Position numbers and translations under genes: made by a program. Positions 56,007 through 64,000 of a DNA stretch of 64,000 bases are shown piece after piece. Every line of letters starts with the position of its first letter. Within the stretch, counting starts at the first letter, position 1. The notes below the pieces were generated by a model. That model saw only the letters and a list, made by a program, of their open reading frames with translations. It was not told the origin of the DNA and made no database searches. This DNA comes from UKL13-2 sp947085425 (GTDB taxonomy: Bacteria; Pseudomonadota; Gammaproteobacteria; Burkholderiales; Usitatibacteraceae), in assembly GCA_947085425.1 (NCBI GenBank), contig CAMTWK010000002.1, positions 1 through 64,000 on the forward strand, read 5' to 3'.

Positions 56007-56773
56007 TCATGAGAAACCAGACGCGCGCAGTATTCCGCTTCGCAGGATTATTCATCGCGCTACTTTTCTCCGCCACTGCGATCGGCTCCGATACCGGCAG
56101 CATTTTGTCGTTGACCAGCAAACCCGGACCAGCCGGATCATCAACCTGGTCGGTACCGGTTCAAACGATGTTGTTTTTTACCATGCTTGGATTTTTGCCG
56201 GCGGTGATGCTGCTCATGACCGGTTTTACACGGATTATTATCGTTCTGTCTTTATTGCGACAGGCGCTGGGAACACAATCAACCCCGCCCAACCAGGTTT
56301 TAATCGGCATGGCGTTGTTTTTGACCATGTTCGTGATGGCACCGGTATTTGACAAAATCTATCAGGATGCCTATCAGCCGTTTTCGGAGCGCAAAATTTC
56401 CATGGAAGACGCGCTCGCACGCGGACAGGTGCCGCTGAAGGCATTCATGCTGAAACAAACCCGTGAGGCGGATCTGGCGTTATTTATTAAATTGGCAAAG
56501 ATGGAGCCGACAAAAACGCCCGAAGACATCTCTATCCGGGTGTTGGTGCCGGCGTTTGTCACATCGGAATTGAAGACCGCATTTCAAATCGGTTTTATGG
56601 TCTTTATCCCCTTCCTGATTATCGACATGGTGGTGGCCGCCACCTTGACGTCTATGGGCATGATGATGTTATCGCCGGTGTTGATCGCCCTGCCGTTCAA
56701 ACTCATGCTATTTGTATTGGCCGATGGCTGGAATTTATTGATTGCCTCGCTGGTCGCCAGTTTCGCGACCTGA
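56003..56773 (+). CDS. fliP: Export gate protein FliP
   Basis: FliP forms the core of the export channel with FliQ and FliR. A cleavable signal (LFIALLFSATAIGS) is followed by TMLFFTMLGFLPAVMLLMTGFTRIIIVLSLLRQALG and the tail FVTSELKTAFQIGFMVFIPFLIIDMVVA (given by short parts). 256 residues from the ATG overlapping fliO; a second ATG two codons later is possible. Confidence 0.97.
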   Translation: MIMRNQTRAVFRFAGLFIALLFSATAIGSDTGSILSLTSKPGPAGSSTWSVPVQTMLFFTMLGFLPAVMLLMTGFTRIIIVLSLLRQALGTQSTPPNQVLIGMALFLTMFVMAPVFDKIYQDAYQPFSERKISMEDALARGQVPLKAFMLKQTREADLALFIKLAKMEPTKTPEDISIRVLVPAFVTSELKTAFQIGFMVFIPFLIIDMVVAATLTSMGMMMLSPVLIALPFKLMLFVLADGWNLLIASLVASFAT

Positions 56774-56822
56774 CGCGCAATAACCGAACCACTCAAACAA
56801 ACAACCACTTGCAGGCACAAAC

Positions 56823-57092
56823 ATGTCTCCACAACAAGTCATCAGCCTCGGCACCCAGGGATTAGAAGTAATGCTAATGATTGCCGCACCGTTGCTCGGT
56901 GTGGTGTTGGTGGTGGGCTTTTTAATCAGCGTATTACAAGCGGCAACACAGATTAATGAACAAACACTTTCGTTTGTGCCAAAACTTGTGTCCGTGGTGG
57001 CCACCATGGTGATTGCCGGTCCGTGGATGATCGGTACCATGGTCGCCTACATTCATCGACTGTTTGGACAAATCCCGTTTGTCATCGGCTGA
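56823..57092 (+). CDS. fliQ: Export gate protein FliQ
   Basis: An 89-residue protein with two transmembrane helices: VMLMIAAPLLGVVLVVGFLI and VSVVATMVIAGPWMIGTMV. The loop LQAATQINEQTLSFVPKL is invariant in the family. It lies between fliP and fliR. Confidence 0.97.
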   Translation: MSPQQVISLGTQGLEVMLMIAAPLLGVVLVVGFLISVLQAATQINEQTLSFVPKLVSVVATMVIAGPWMIGTMVAYIHRLFGQIPFVIG

Positions 57093-57145
57093 GCCGCGCG
57101 CAATCGTGCCGTGACGCAAGTCAAAACGCGTATTGATCGTTAATC

Positions 57146-57913
57146 ATGGTCACCTTCTCCTCCGCCCAATTTGATTTCTGGATTGCCCAATTTTTCTGGC
57201 CGATGATCCGCATCCTTGCCATGATTTCCGTGGCCCCGCTGCTTGGCAACCGCACCATTCCGATACGCGTAAAGGTGGCGCTGGCAATACTCATCACCAT
57301 TGTCGCGGCACCCTCACTGCCACCGGCCCCAGTGATGGCGATTGATTCATATGCCGGTTTTGCGCAGATTGCCCGTGAAATATTGATCGGCCTGTCGCTC
57401 GGATTTGCCGTGCGAATTGTATTTGCCGCGGTAGAAATGGCGGGGGAATTGGTCGGCTTGCAAATGGGTCTTTCCTTTGCCGGATTTGTGGACCCGACTT
57501 CCGGTGGCGCTGCCAATGTCGTCTCACGCTTTTTTGGCATCATTGCCGTGCTACTTTTTCTAGCCATCAACGGTCACTTGCTGATGATCTATGGTGTGAT
57601 TGAGAGTTTTCAGGTTATTCCGATCAATCTGGACGGCAGCGTATTGTTACAAGGGCGCCGCCTGATCGGACTCGGTTCGGAACTGTTCAGAATTGCCATG
57701 ACCATTGCCATGCCATTTGTCATTTTGTTGCTCATTGTGAATTTGGCGATGGGCGTCATGTCACGCGTCGCCCCTCAACTGAACATTTTTGCGGTTGGCT
57801 TTCCGGTTACTCTTACGGTTGGCATGAGTTCGTTATTGTTAATCCTGCCTTACTTGGCCAACCCGATCACAGCGGCGGTGGAACGAAGCCTGACTGCCAT
57901 GCTAATCCGTTAA
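57146..57913 (+). CDS. fliR: Export gate protein FliR
   Basis: FliR completes the FliPQR channel. It has about six hydrophobic segments, and GELVGLQMGLSFAGFVDPTS and LNIFAVGFPVTLTVGMSSLL are family signatures. 255 residues. It is the last gene of the fliF-R run and converges on cheB with 34 bp between; no terminator is obvious there. Confidence 0.97.
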   Translation: MVTFSSAQFDFWIAQFFWPMIRILAMISVAPLLGNRTIPIRVKVALAILITIVAAPSLPPAPVMAIDSYAGFAQIAREILIGLSLGFAVRIVFAAVEMAGELVGLQMGLSFAGFVDPTSGGAANVVSRFFGIIAVLLFLAINGHLLMIYGVIESFQVIPINLDGSVLLQGRRLIGLGSELFRIAMTIAMPFVILLLIVNLAMGVMSRVAPQLNIFAVGFPVTLTVGMSSLLLILPYLANPITAAVERSLTAMLIR

Positions 57914-57947
57914 ACGTTTGGCAATTCAATCATGCCGTAACAAATCA

Positions 57948-59066
57948 TTACCGAACCTGGTGCCCAACCATCGTCAGATGGCTCATCAGTTGATCGGCCA
58001 TTTGTGTGACTGGCAAAACATCATGGACCGCGCCGAGGGCAATCGCCTCACGTGGCATGCCAAACACAATCGATGAGGATTCATCCTGGGCGAAATTGTA
58101 CGCACCGCGTTCACGCATCACTGCCAAACCTCGGGCGCCATCCTTGCCCATGCCGGTCAGAATGACACCGCACGCGTTGGGACCCACATTTTGGGCGACG
58201 GACTGGAATAACACGTCAACCGAAGGTTTGTGCCTGTTTACGGGCTCGCCATCCGCAACCGTTAATAAATAATTTGCGCCGCTTTTGCTGACCGTCAGGT
58301 GTTTGCCGCCCGGCGCAATATAGGCATGACCGGCCAAAACCCGCTCACCGTCTGTTGCTTCTTTGACGGTGATATGACACAAGCCGTTGAGCCGCGTAGC
58401 GAAGCTGTTGGTAAATCCTGACGGCATATGTTGCGCAATAACAATGCCAGGGAAGTCAGCCGGCAATTTAACCAAAATCTCGCGAATCGCATCGGTGCCA
58501 CCGGTCGAGGCACCAATAGCAACAATTTTTTCCGAGCTACTTGCCGCCAATACCGCCTGCGTTGATTTTGCTGGTTTGACCAGCGGCGGGGCAGCGTATG
58601 GCTGCGCCGACGAACCACGTTGAATCGAGTTTGTGGCGGGCGTTTTTTTTCGGTCGACGCGCGCCAGCGCCGCCGCCCTGATCTTCTCGCGAATTTCCTC
58701 CGCGACCGCATTCATTCCGTTACTAATGCCGACTTTTGGTTTGGCAATAAAATCCACTGCACCCAGTTCAAGTGCCCGCAGGGTGATTTCCGCCCCCCGC
58801 GCAGTCAAGGTGGACACCATGACCACCGGCATTGGCCGCAGGCGCATTAAGCGTTCGAGAAAATCCAGTCCGTCCATCTTTGGCATTTCGATGTCGAGTG
58901 TCAAGACATCCGGATTCAAGCTGCGAATCATCTCCCGGGCAACCAAGGGATCGCCCGCCGTACCCAGAGTTTCCATATCCCCTGCCGCATTAATGATTCC
59001 CGTCATCAAACTGCGAATCAACGCCGAGTCATCAATAATCAGCACGCCGATTTTTTTATTGTTCAT
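57948..59066 (-). CDS. cheB: Chemoreceptor methylesterase CheB
   Basis: CheB removes methyl groups from receptors when phosphorylated by CheA. The N-terminal receiver has VLIIDDSALIRSLM and the phospho-Asp in LTLDIEMPKMDG. The C-terminal esterase has the catalytic Ser (IGASTGGTDA), His (AQHMPSGFT) and Asp (TGMGKDGA). I set the start at MNNKKIGVLII, just after the cheR stop, with GGGAGA upstream. 372 residues. Confidence 0.97.
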   Translation of the reverse strand: MNNKKIGVLIIDDSALIRSLMTGIINAAGDMETLGTAGDPLVAREMIRSLNPDVLTLDIEMPKMDGLDFLERLMRLRPMPVVMVSTLTARGAEITLRALELGAVDFIAKPKVGISNGMNAVAEEIREKIRAAALARVDRKKTPATNSIQRGSSAQPYAAPPLVKPAKSTQAVLAASSSEKIVAIGASTGGTDAIREILVKLPADFPGIVIAQHMPSGFTNSFATRLNGLCHITVKEATDGERVLAGHAYIAPGGKHLTVSKSGANYLLTVADGEPVNRHKPSVDVLFQSVAQNVGPNACGVILTGMGKDGARGLAVMRERGAYNFAQDESSSIVFGMPREAIALGAVHDVLPVTQMADQLMSHLTMVGHQVR

Positions 59067-59067
59067 A

Positions 59068-59973
59068 TCAATGATCTCCCGCGCGACCGCTGACACGTTC
59101 ATAAACAGTCTTGCTGCGCAGACGATAATTTTCACGACTATCGACAAAATTTTCCGAGTGCCCGGCAAATAATAATCCGCCAATTGTGAGATGGCCGGCC
59201 ATTTTTTCCAACACACGGTTTTGTGTTGATTTGTCGAAATAGATCATCACGTTCCGGCAAAAAATGATGTCCACTGATTCGGTGATGCCGTAGGACGGTT
59301 GCAGCAGATTTATCTGCCCAAATGTAATCATCTGCTGCAAATTTTGCTTCACCCGCGCCATGCCAACATTTTCACCTCGTCCTTGTTGAAAGTATTTTTT
59401 TAACAAAGGCACGGGAATACGTTGAATGCTCTCGTCGTTGTAAATGCCGCGTTCGGCGGTGGCCAACGCCGCCGTGTCGATATCGGATGCAAAAATGGTT
59501 GCATTGAGACGCGGGCCGGACCGTCGTTCGACCGCTTCGGCCACCGTCATGCCGATGGAATAGGCCTCCTCTCCGGTTGAAGCGGCGCAACACCAAATTT
59601 TTAATGTTTGTTTTTTATGCGCCATGACAAATTCACTCAACAGCGGAAAGTGATGTTCTTCACGAAAAAAGTAGGTCAGGTTGGTGGTCAGCGCATTAAC
59701 GAACTCCTGCAACTCGCCGGAGCCATGTGATTCAAGCGCATTAAGATAATCTGTGAAGGAGCGATGGCCGGTTACCCGCAGGCGGCGGGCAAGACGTCCA
59801 TAAACCATGTTGATCTTGGTCTCGTTGAGGTTAATTCCCGCCCGTTCATGGATCATTTGTCTGACACGATCGAAGTCGGCAGGATTGAACTCATAATCTC
59901 GGCTTTGCTGGCTCAGGGATTTCTGTTGCTGCTTTGGGGCAATCATGGGCGCGTCAACATTCGAATCAATCAT
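59068..59973 (-). CDS. cheR: Chemoreceptor methyltransferase CheR
   Basis: CheR methylates receptor glutamates using S-adenosylmethionine. The N-terminal helical domain has IHERAGINLNETKINMVYGRLARRL (by parts). LTTNLTYFFREEHHFPLL and the SAM-binding WCCAASTGEEAYSIGM are conserved, as is DIIFCRNVMIYFD. 301 residues. The receptor encoded upstream has no NWETF-type tail, so docking by that route is not expected. Confidence 0.95.
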   Translation of the reverse strand: MIDSNVDAPMIAPKQQQKSLSQQSRDYEFNPADFDRVRQMIHERAGINLNETKINMVYGRLARRLRVTGHRSFTDYLNALESHGSGELQEFVNALTTNLTYFFREEHHFPLLSEFVMAHKKQTLKIWCCAASTGEEAYSIGMTVAEAVERRSGPRLNATIFASDIDTAALATAERGIYNDESIQRIPVPLLKKYFQQGRGENVGMARVKQNLQQMITFGQINLLQPSYGITESVDIIFCRNVMIYFDKSTQNRVLEKMAGHLTIGGLLFAGHSENFVDSRENYRLRSKTVYERVSGRAGDH

Positions 59974-60066
59974 TCAATCAATGAACCAACCGGCCTGCAC
60001 CAAGTGGGTAATCGCCCCGCTGGATCGGTTACTTAAAATCGATAAAACAGGCGCATGGGCAGTCGG

Positions 60067-60285
60067 CTAATCGTTGACAAAAAAACCACGCTCACGGCGC
60101 AGCTCACCCAGGCGGATCGACATTACCAATGCAAGACCATCCTGATGGACCTCACCGGCATCCACATCCACAAACAGCGCAGGCGCTCCATCAAATCCGC
60201 CGACGTCGCGCATTGCCAAACTTTCTTTCGCCCGTCGCAATTGATGGGCTGACAGATTGGCCCGATAAAAATGTGAAAGAGTCAT
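60067..60285 (-). CDS. Small conserved-looking protein of unknown function in the chemotaxis operon
   Basis: A 72-residue frame, MTLSHFYRANLSAHQLRRAK..., ending LGELRRERGFFVND. AAGGAG sits 5 nt before the ATG, which supports translation. An in-frame ATG 29 codons upstream lacks such a site. It is charged, with a helical start and a hydrophobic strand APALFVDVDAG; no signal peptide or membrane segment. It lies between the receptor gene and cheR, where cheD occurs in some genomes, but it has none of the CheD motifs and is too short. I do not recognise the family. Confidence 0.7.
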   Translation of the reverse strand: MTLSHFYRANLSAHQLRRAKESLAMRDVGGFDGAPALFVDVDAGEVHQDGLALVMSIRLGELRRERGFFVND

Positions 60286-60396
60286 CAATTCTCCTTGTTG
60301 AATATGACCATTTTCGACAGTCACAGGGAGATTTAATGTGCGACAAAGACGTGGAAAACCGTGCCAACTCATGACTTTGAGTTCGCGACCGGGATC

Positions 60397-62454
60397 CTAA
60401 TGGGTAGTCGCGGGTAACTTGAACAGGGACACGGAGTCGGCAAGGCGTTCGGCCTGCGCCTTTAAGGCGCCGGCTGCGGAAGCGGAATCTTCGACTAATT
60501 CGGTATTTTTCTGGGTGGCACTGTCAATTTCGGTCATGCTGACGCCGATCTGACTAATTCCGGTCGCCTGCTCTGCAGAACCAACCGCCAATTCGTCCAA
60601 GATCAGTTTGATGCTGTCCGCATTCGCGACAATTTCGACAATCGCCTCGCCCGCGCCTTGCGCCACCACCGAGCCAGACTCAACCTGGGCAACACTTGCC
60701 GTGATTAAGATTTTGATCTCCTGTGCCGCCGCGGCGCTGCGCTGGGCGAGACTGCGAACTTCGGCGGCGACCACCGCAAACCCACGGCCATGATCACCAG
60801 CACGCGCCGCCTCCACCGCCGCATTCAAGGCAAGAATATTGGTTTGAAAGGCAATGCTGTCAATCACACCAATAATGTCGCGAATTTTTTTCGATGAAGC
60901 ATGAATCTTGTTCATTGTATCCACGACTTCACCAATTACGGCCCCGCCTTGATCTGCCACCTCGGAATTGTTTGCCGCCAGGGTGGCTGCTTCCTGCGCA
61001 CTTTGCGCCGCGTTACGAACGGTAACTGCAATTTCCTCGACTGCTGCGGCCGATGACTCCAGATTCGCGGCCGTTTTTCGGGTGCGATCCGATAAAACCA
61101 GCGTGCCGTTGGCGATGTCATTGCTGGATTGTGAAATATTGTTACTGCTGACCCGCACCTGATTGACCAGATTACGCAGGGATTTTTGCATGGCCACCAG
61201 GGTGCCCATTAATTTTGCCGCTTCATCACTGCCGCGTGGCATAGGGTGGGTAGTCAGGTCGCCGCCGGCAATGGCCGACAAATGTCTCTGCAACTCATTT
61301 AAACCGCCGAGGGCGACCAAATGAAAGGTCTTAAAAAAATACGCCGCGAGCAATAGGCAAATAAGCACAAACGATATGGTGAAGTTTCGCGCCAATCGTT
61401 CTGCGGAAATGCGCGCAACCAATAATTTTTCGATCTGAATCATATATTTTTCGTCAGCGGCAAATTGGCTATGGATTGCACTATTGCCAAGAGACTGGAA
61501 TTCGGCCTGATCCATCTTGTTCAGTTGGCCACTCAAAAATGTGCGCCGAACTGATTCCAAAAACAGCTTCGTTTTTGCAATGGCTTCTATATTCTCCGCC
61601 GTCAATAACTCTGCCGCCAAATCCGGCCGCGCCCTGACAACCTTGGCCAGCGCAGAGTTCAAGCGGCTTTCGCTAACATTGGCAAAATTCAAATGCTGCT
61701 GTAACTGCTGAGTATGTTCGCTGGACGCAGAATTTTTCTGCAACACCAGGTTGCCGACGGCAACCAAATTTGACAGGGAGCGGATCAATTCCGGCGTATG
61801 TACCATCGTTGCATCAGATAGATACACGACGGTGAAATTGGAATCAAGAACGAGTTGTGCCGAATCAAAGACATGATCAATCATGACGGACACCGCCTCA
61901 ACACTCGGCGTATGCGCAGCCATGACCGCCTCGGCGGAACCGGTGCCAGATGTCGCCGCGGAGAGCGCATCCAAATATTGTTTATAAACGCCTGCGGTCA
62001 ACAAATGTTTGCCGACTTTGGCGTCGATTTCCTCCAGCCGCTTTTGCTGCGTTTTGTACGCGCTGGAGATTTCCGCAGAATTGGTGCCATTGCCGCCGCC
62101 GGCTGCCACCAGGGATGCGTTGCGCAATAATTGTGCATGTTTCAACAGCGGGATTAATGTCTGCATATAGGCGACACCGCGGATCTGCTGTTCTGCCTTA
62201 TTAATAATGGCTTGCTGGGTAGACAAAAATCCCACCAACAGGTAAAGCAACGGAATGAAAAAAACAAATGAAATCAGCAGCGCCTTGGTGGTAAATCCAA
62301 TGCTGCGAAACAATTTGACGCCTGGCCCCCAAATTCCGTGCGGGGTGAATAATTCAGCGATCAATCCATTGATGTTGGGTGCAGCCTCGCGCCGGCTTAT
62401 ATTACCGCCGACACTGGACGAAGCATGATTTGATGAGACCGTTGCATTCAACAT
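60397..62454 (-). CDS. Transmembrane methyl-accepting chemotaxis protein
   Basis: A 685-residue receptor. TM1 is near residues 53-75 (ALLISFVFFIPLLYLLVGF) and TM2 near 355-375 (ISFVLICLLLAAYFF). Between them is a helical periplasmic domain of about 280 residues with features of the NIT-type (nitrate/nitrite) sensor family, such as LLRNASLVAAGGG; that match is tentative. HAMP follows (LNELQRHLSAIAGGDLTTHP). The signalling tip is NILALNAAVEAARAGDHGRG. It has no C-terminal CheR-docking pentapeptide. AAAGGT lies upstream. It is read with cheW. Confidence 0.92.
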   Translation of the reverse strand: MLNATVSSNHASSSVGGNISRREAAPNINGLIAELFTPHGIWGPGVKLFRSIGFTTKALLISFVFFIPLLYLLVGFLSTQQAIINKAEQQIRGVAYMQTLIPLLKHAQLLRNASLVAAGGGNGTNSAEISSAYKTQQKRLEEIDAKVGKHLLTAGVYKQYLDALSAATSGTGSAEAVMAAHTPSVEAVSVMIDHVFDSAQLVLDSNFTVVYLSDATMVHTPELIRSLSNLVAVGNLVLQKNSASSEHTQQLQQHLNFANVSESRLNSALAKVVRARPDLAAELLTAENIEAIAKTKLFLESVRRTFLSGQLNKMDQAEFQSLGNSAIHSQFAADEKYMIQIEKLLVARISAERLARNFTISFVLICLLLAAYFFKTFHLVALGGLNELQRHLSAIAGGDLTTHPMPRGSDEAAKLMGTLVAMQKSLRNLVNQVRVSSNNISQSSNDIANGTLVLSDRTRKTAANLESSAAAVEEIAVTVRNAAQSAQEAATLAANNSEVADQGGAVIGEVVDTMNKIHASSKKIRDIIGVIDSIAFQTNILALNAAVEAARAGDHGRGFAVVAAEVRSLAQRSAAAAQEIKILITASVAQVESGSVVAQGAGEAIVEIVANADSIKLILDELAVGSAEQATGISQIGVSMTEIDSATQKNTELVEDSASAAGALKAQAERLADSVSLFKLPATTH

Positions 62455-62510
62455 CGTGATTACCTTTTAAGGTCTTGCAAAATTTTACGGTGACATGCAA
62501 ACACGTCCAC

Positions 62511-63014
62511 CTAATTCATCAACGCCATGTCTGCGGATGACAATAATTTTTCAATATCGGTGAGGATCAACATACGCTCGCCAACCTGGCCGAGGCCCTG
62601 GATATAGGAGGCGCCAACTTCGCTGGAAAATTCCGGCGCCGCCTTGATTTGATCCTCGGCCAAATCCACCACATCAGAGACTTGATCAACGACAATGCCC
62701 ACCACCCGATTGGCAATGTTGAGAATAATGACGACGGTAAAACAGTTGTACTCGACACTTTCCAAATTGAACTTCAAACGAAAGTCAATAATGGGCACGA
62801 TCACTCCGCGCAAATTGACCACACCTTTGATAAAGGCCGGTGCATTGGCGATCCTGGTGGGCTGTTCATAACCGCGAATTTCCTGGACGCGCAATATGTC
62901 AATCGCATACTCCTCCGCGCCAAGGCGAAAGGTCAGATATTCCCGCCCCTGCGTTGTGTTTTGAGCAACGCGACTGACAGCTTGTTCAATTACTGCATTT
63001 TCCATCGCACCCAT
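62511..63014 (-). CDS. cheW: Chemotaxis coupling protein CheW
   Basis: CheW couples receptors to CheA. I set the start at MGAMENAVIEQAV, with CGGAG upstream; the open frame extends 44 codons further back without family support. YLTFRLGAEEYAIDILRVQEIRGY and NLRGVIVPIIDFRLKF are diagnostic. 167 residues. It leads a cheW-receptor-small gene-cheR-cheB operon. Confidence 0.96.
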   Translation of the reverse strand: MGAMENAVIEQAVSRVAQNTTQGREYLTFRLGAEEYAIDILRVQEIRGYEQPTRIANAPAFIKGVVNLRGVIVPIIDFRLKFNLESVEYNCFTVVIILNIANRVVGIVVDQVSDVVDLAEDQIKAAPEFSSEVGASYIQGLGQVGERMLILTDIEKLLSSADMALMN

Positions 63015-63201
63015 GGCACCACTCCGTTTGGAAATTTGTTGATAGGACTCCCATGAATATCGGCAACACTGCGCAGAACTGAACCCCGCAATAAAAGTGC
63101 CATACCGCCATCTTTGCCATTGTTTAAACTCCTTTATCGACGCCATTCTTCAGATGTAAATGGCTGAAAATGCCCGCCCAATATGGAGTTTCATTTGAAT
63201 A

Positions 63202-63228
63202 TTAACGGCAGCTGGCCCCGGTTATTGA
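63202..63228 (-). promoter_or_regulatory. Likely sigma-28 promoter of the cheW operon
   Basis: On the minus strand: TCAATAAC, 11 nt, GCCGTTAA. The -10 matches 7/8; the -35 only shares the TCAA seen in other sites here. The leader to cheW would be about 180 nt. Confidence 0.45.
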
Positions 63229-63287
63229 CGGTTCAACAGTGTTCTTGTGCTACATTCCGATCAAGGCAACCTTCATCAGTCGCATGA

Positions 63288-63701
63288 ATGAAGCGGTCCG
63301 ATCCATTTATTGACCACAATCAGGCTATTCCCATGATTCTTGGCGTTGACGATGACAAGCTGAATTTGTTGCTGCTCGGTGAAGTACTGGCGGAAGCCGG
63401 CTATGAACTACTGGAAGCAGACAGCATTGACGCCGCGCTGCTTTTGGAAAATGACCCGCGGATACGCCTGCTTTTATTTGACAATAATCTGAATCCGGGC
63501 ACCGGCTCGGAATTACTGGCAACGATTCGGGCGCGCGAAATCGCACGGGGCGGTGCCCGTCGTCCAGCCATGGTGGTCACGGGTGACGCAGAGACGAGCC
63601 AGCAACAAGCACTACTGGCAGATGGTTTCGACCAATTTGTCGGCAAACCCTATTCTGCAAGCCACTTGCTATCGACCATTCGATTGTTAATTGACGGATA
63701 A
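63288..63701 (+). CDS. Stand-alone response regulator receiver protein
   Basis: A 137-residue single receiver domain: MILGVDDDKLNLLLLGEVL, phospho-Asp in LLLFDNNLNPGTG, Thr in VVTGDAE and Lys in FVGKPYSASHL. The active site is complete. It differs from CheY in the region that binds FliM, and a true cheY exists at 35.9 kb, so a phosphorelay role (for example with the hybrid kinase) or a CheY-like phosphate sink is possible. Start at 63288 or the ATG at 63333; neither has a strong ribosome site. Confidence 0.8.
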   Translation: MKRSDPFIDHNQAIPMILGVDDDKLNLLLLGEVLAEAGYELLEADSIDAALLLENDPRIRLLLFDNNLNPGTGSELLATIRAREIARGGARRPAMVVTGDAETSQQQALLADGFDQFVGKPYSASHLLSTIRLLIDG

Positions 63702-64000
63702 ATACCGAAGCCATGCAGTTCAGGTGATGGTGGCGCATGCAAGCCCGCTTCAGTTGCGGGACAACCAGCAAAATCAGCTCGCAGCATATTTCACGGGGTT
63801 GCGTTTGAGAGTGGGTCGATGGGCGTGTAAATTTTCGTTCGACTGACCACGGCATAGCCGGCCGTGTTTGGCAAATGAGCACGGGTAGAAAACGCAAAAG
63901 CGCATGTTCAGCGGCCTGCTCTCGAGCGCAAAGATCCTTTGGCTAATAAAAACAAATTGGATGACAAAGTACAATAAAACTTAACCCGCCAGTCCCCAAG
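63702..64000. other. Right-end intergenic region
   Basis: No gene is supported. It holds a small CCCGC...GCGGG hairpin near 63749-63765, the 14-nt sequence shared inverted with 121-134, and the repeat at 63896-63929. Open frames here look incidental. Confidence 0.45.
63896..63929. repeat. Dispersed repeat end, right copy
   Basis: 30 of 34 bases match positions 1-34 in direct orientation, after which similarity stops. The two copies are about 63.9 kb apart and bracket the flagellar island. Confidence 0.6.

Noticed and set aside
60067..60285. Small gene as cheD
   Set aside because: It lacks the CheD Cys-His-Thr motifs and is less than half the usual length.
63774..63974. 66-codon minus-strand frame at the right end
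   Set aside because: It covers the dispersed repeat and has no start signal or known motif.

Overview
The window is a single flagellar and chemotaxis island of about 60 kb, most likely from a betaproteobacterium. The evidence is an FlhDC master regulator next to motAB, FlhF/FlhG together with FliA, a fliE gene divergent from fliFGHIJKLMNOPQR, a YcgR-type PilZ brake, and dispersed palindromic repeats between genes. No FleQ/FlrC-type sigma-54 activator, rRNA, tRNA, CRISPR array or intact mobile element was seen. I did not identify a genus.

Layout. 1-8.1 kb: a BarA-like hybrid histidine kinase (+), a graveyard of gene fragments including an IS21 transposase piece (about 3.45-4.12 kb), and a two-gene c-di-GMP operon (-). 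8.5-13.5 kb: a REC-ANTAR regulator and a cytosolic kinase with about nine PAS domains (-). 13.7-24.6 kb: flgBCDEFGHIJKL (-). 24.8-26.7 kb: flgA and flgMN (+). 27.1-35.0 kb: flhB-flhA-flhF-flhG-fliA and a soluble chemoreceptor (-). 35.2-39.4 kb: cheYZ, motAB and flhDC (-). 39.9-46.0 kb: two tandem flagellins, fliD, fliS, fliT, a small unknown gene and ycgR (+). 46.1-57.9 kb: fliE (-) and fliFGHIJKLMNOPQR (+). 57.9-63.0 kb: cheW, a transmembrane chemoreceptor, a small unknown gene, cheR and cheB (-). 63.3 kb: a stand-alone receiver (+).

Regulation that can be read directly: nine sites match the FliA (sigma-28) consensus TAAAGTTT-N11-GCCGATAA, and this genome often has TCAA at the start of the -35. 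They precede the hybrid kinase, the GGDEF/EAL operon, flgMN, cheYZ, motAB, fliC1, fliD, fliS and cheW. FlhDC would therefore switch on structural genes and fliA. FliA would then drive flagellin, stator and chemotaxis genes plus c-di-GMP enzymes and a phosphorelay kinase. The export apparatus (FlhAB, FliOPQR), basal body, rod, hook, filament, C-ring and stator are all encoded here. Among the core chemotaxis genes only cheA is absent from the window.

Most interesting points: FlhG keeps the N-terminal DQAxxLR motif that activates FlhF but has lost both Walker A lysines; a nine-PAS kinase and ANTAR regulator sit directly downstream of flgL; FliA promoters lie in front of signalling genes; a 146-bp palindromic element ends inside the fliD promoter; and a 34-nt repeat occurs at both ends of the window. 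Most of the window is ordinary flagellar biology. I did not find a clearly new system.
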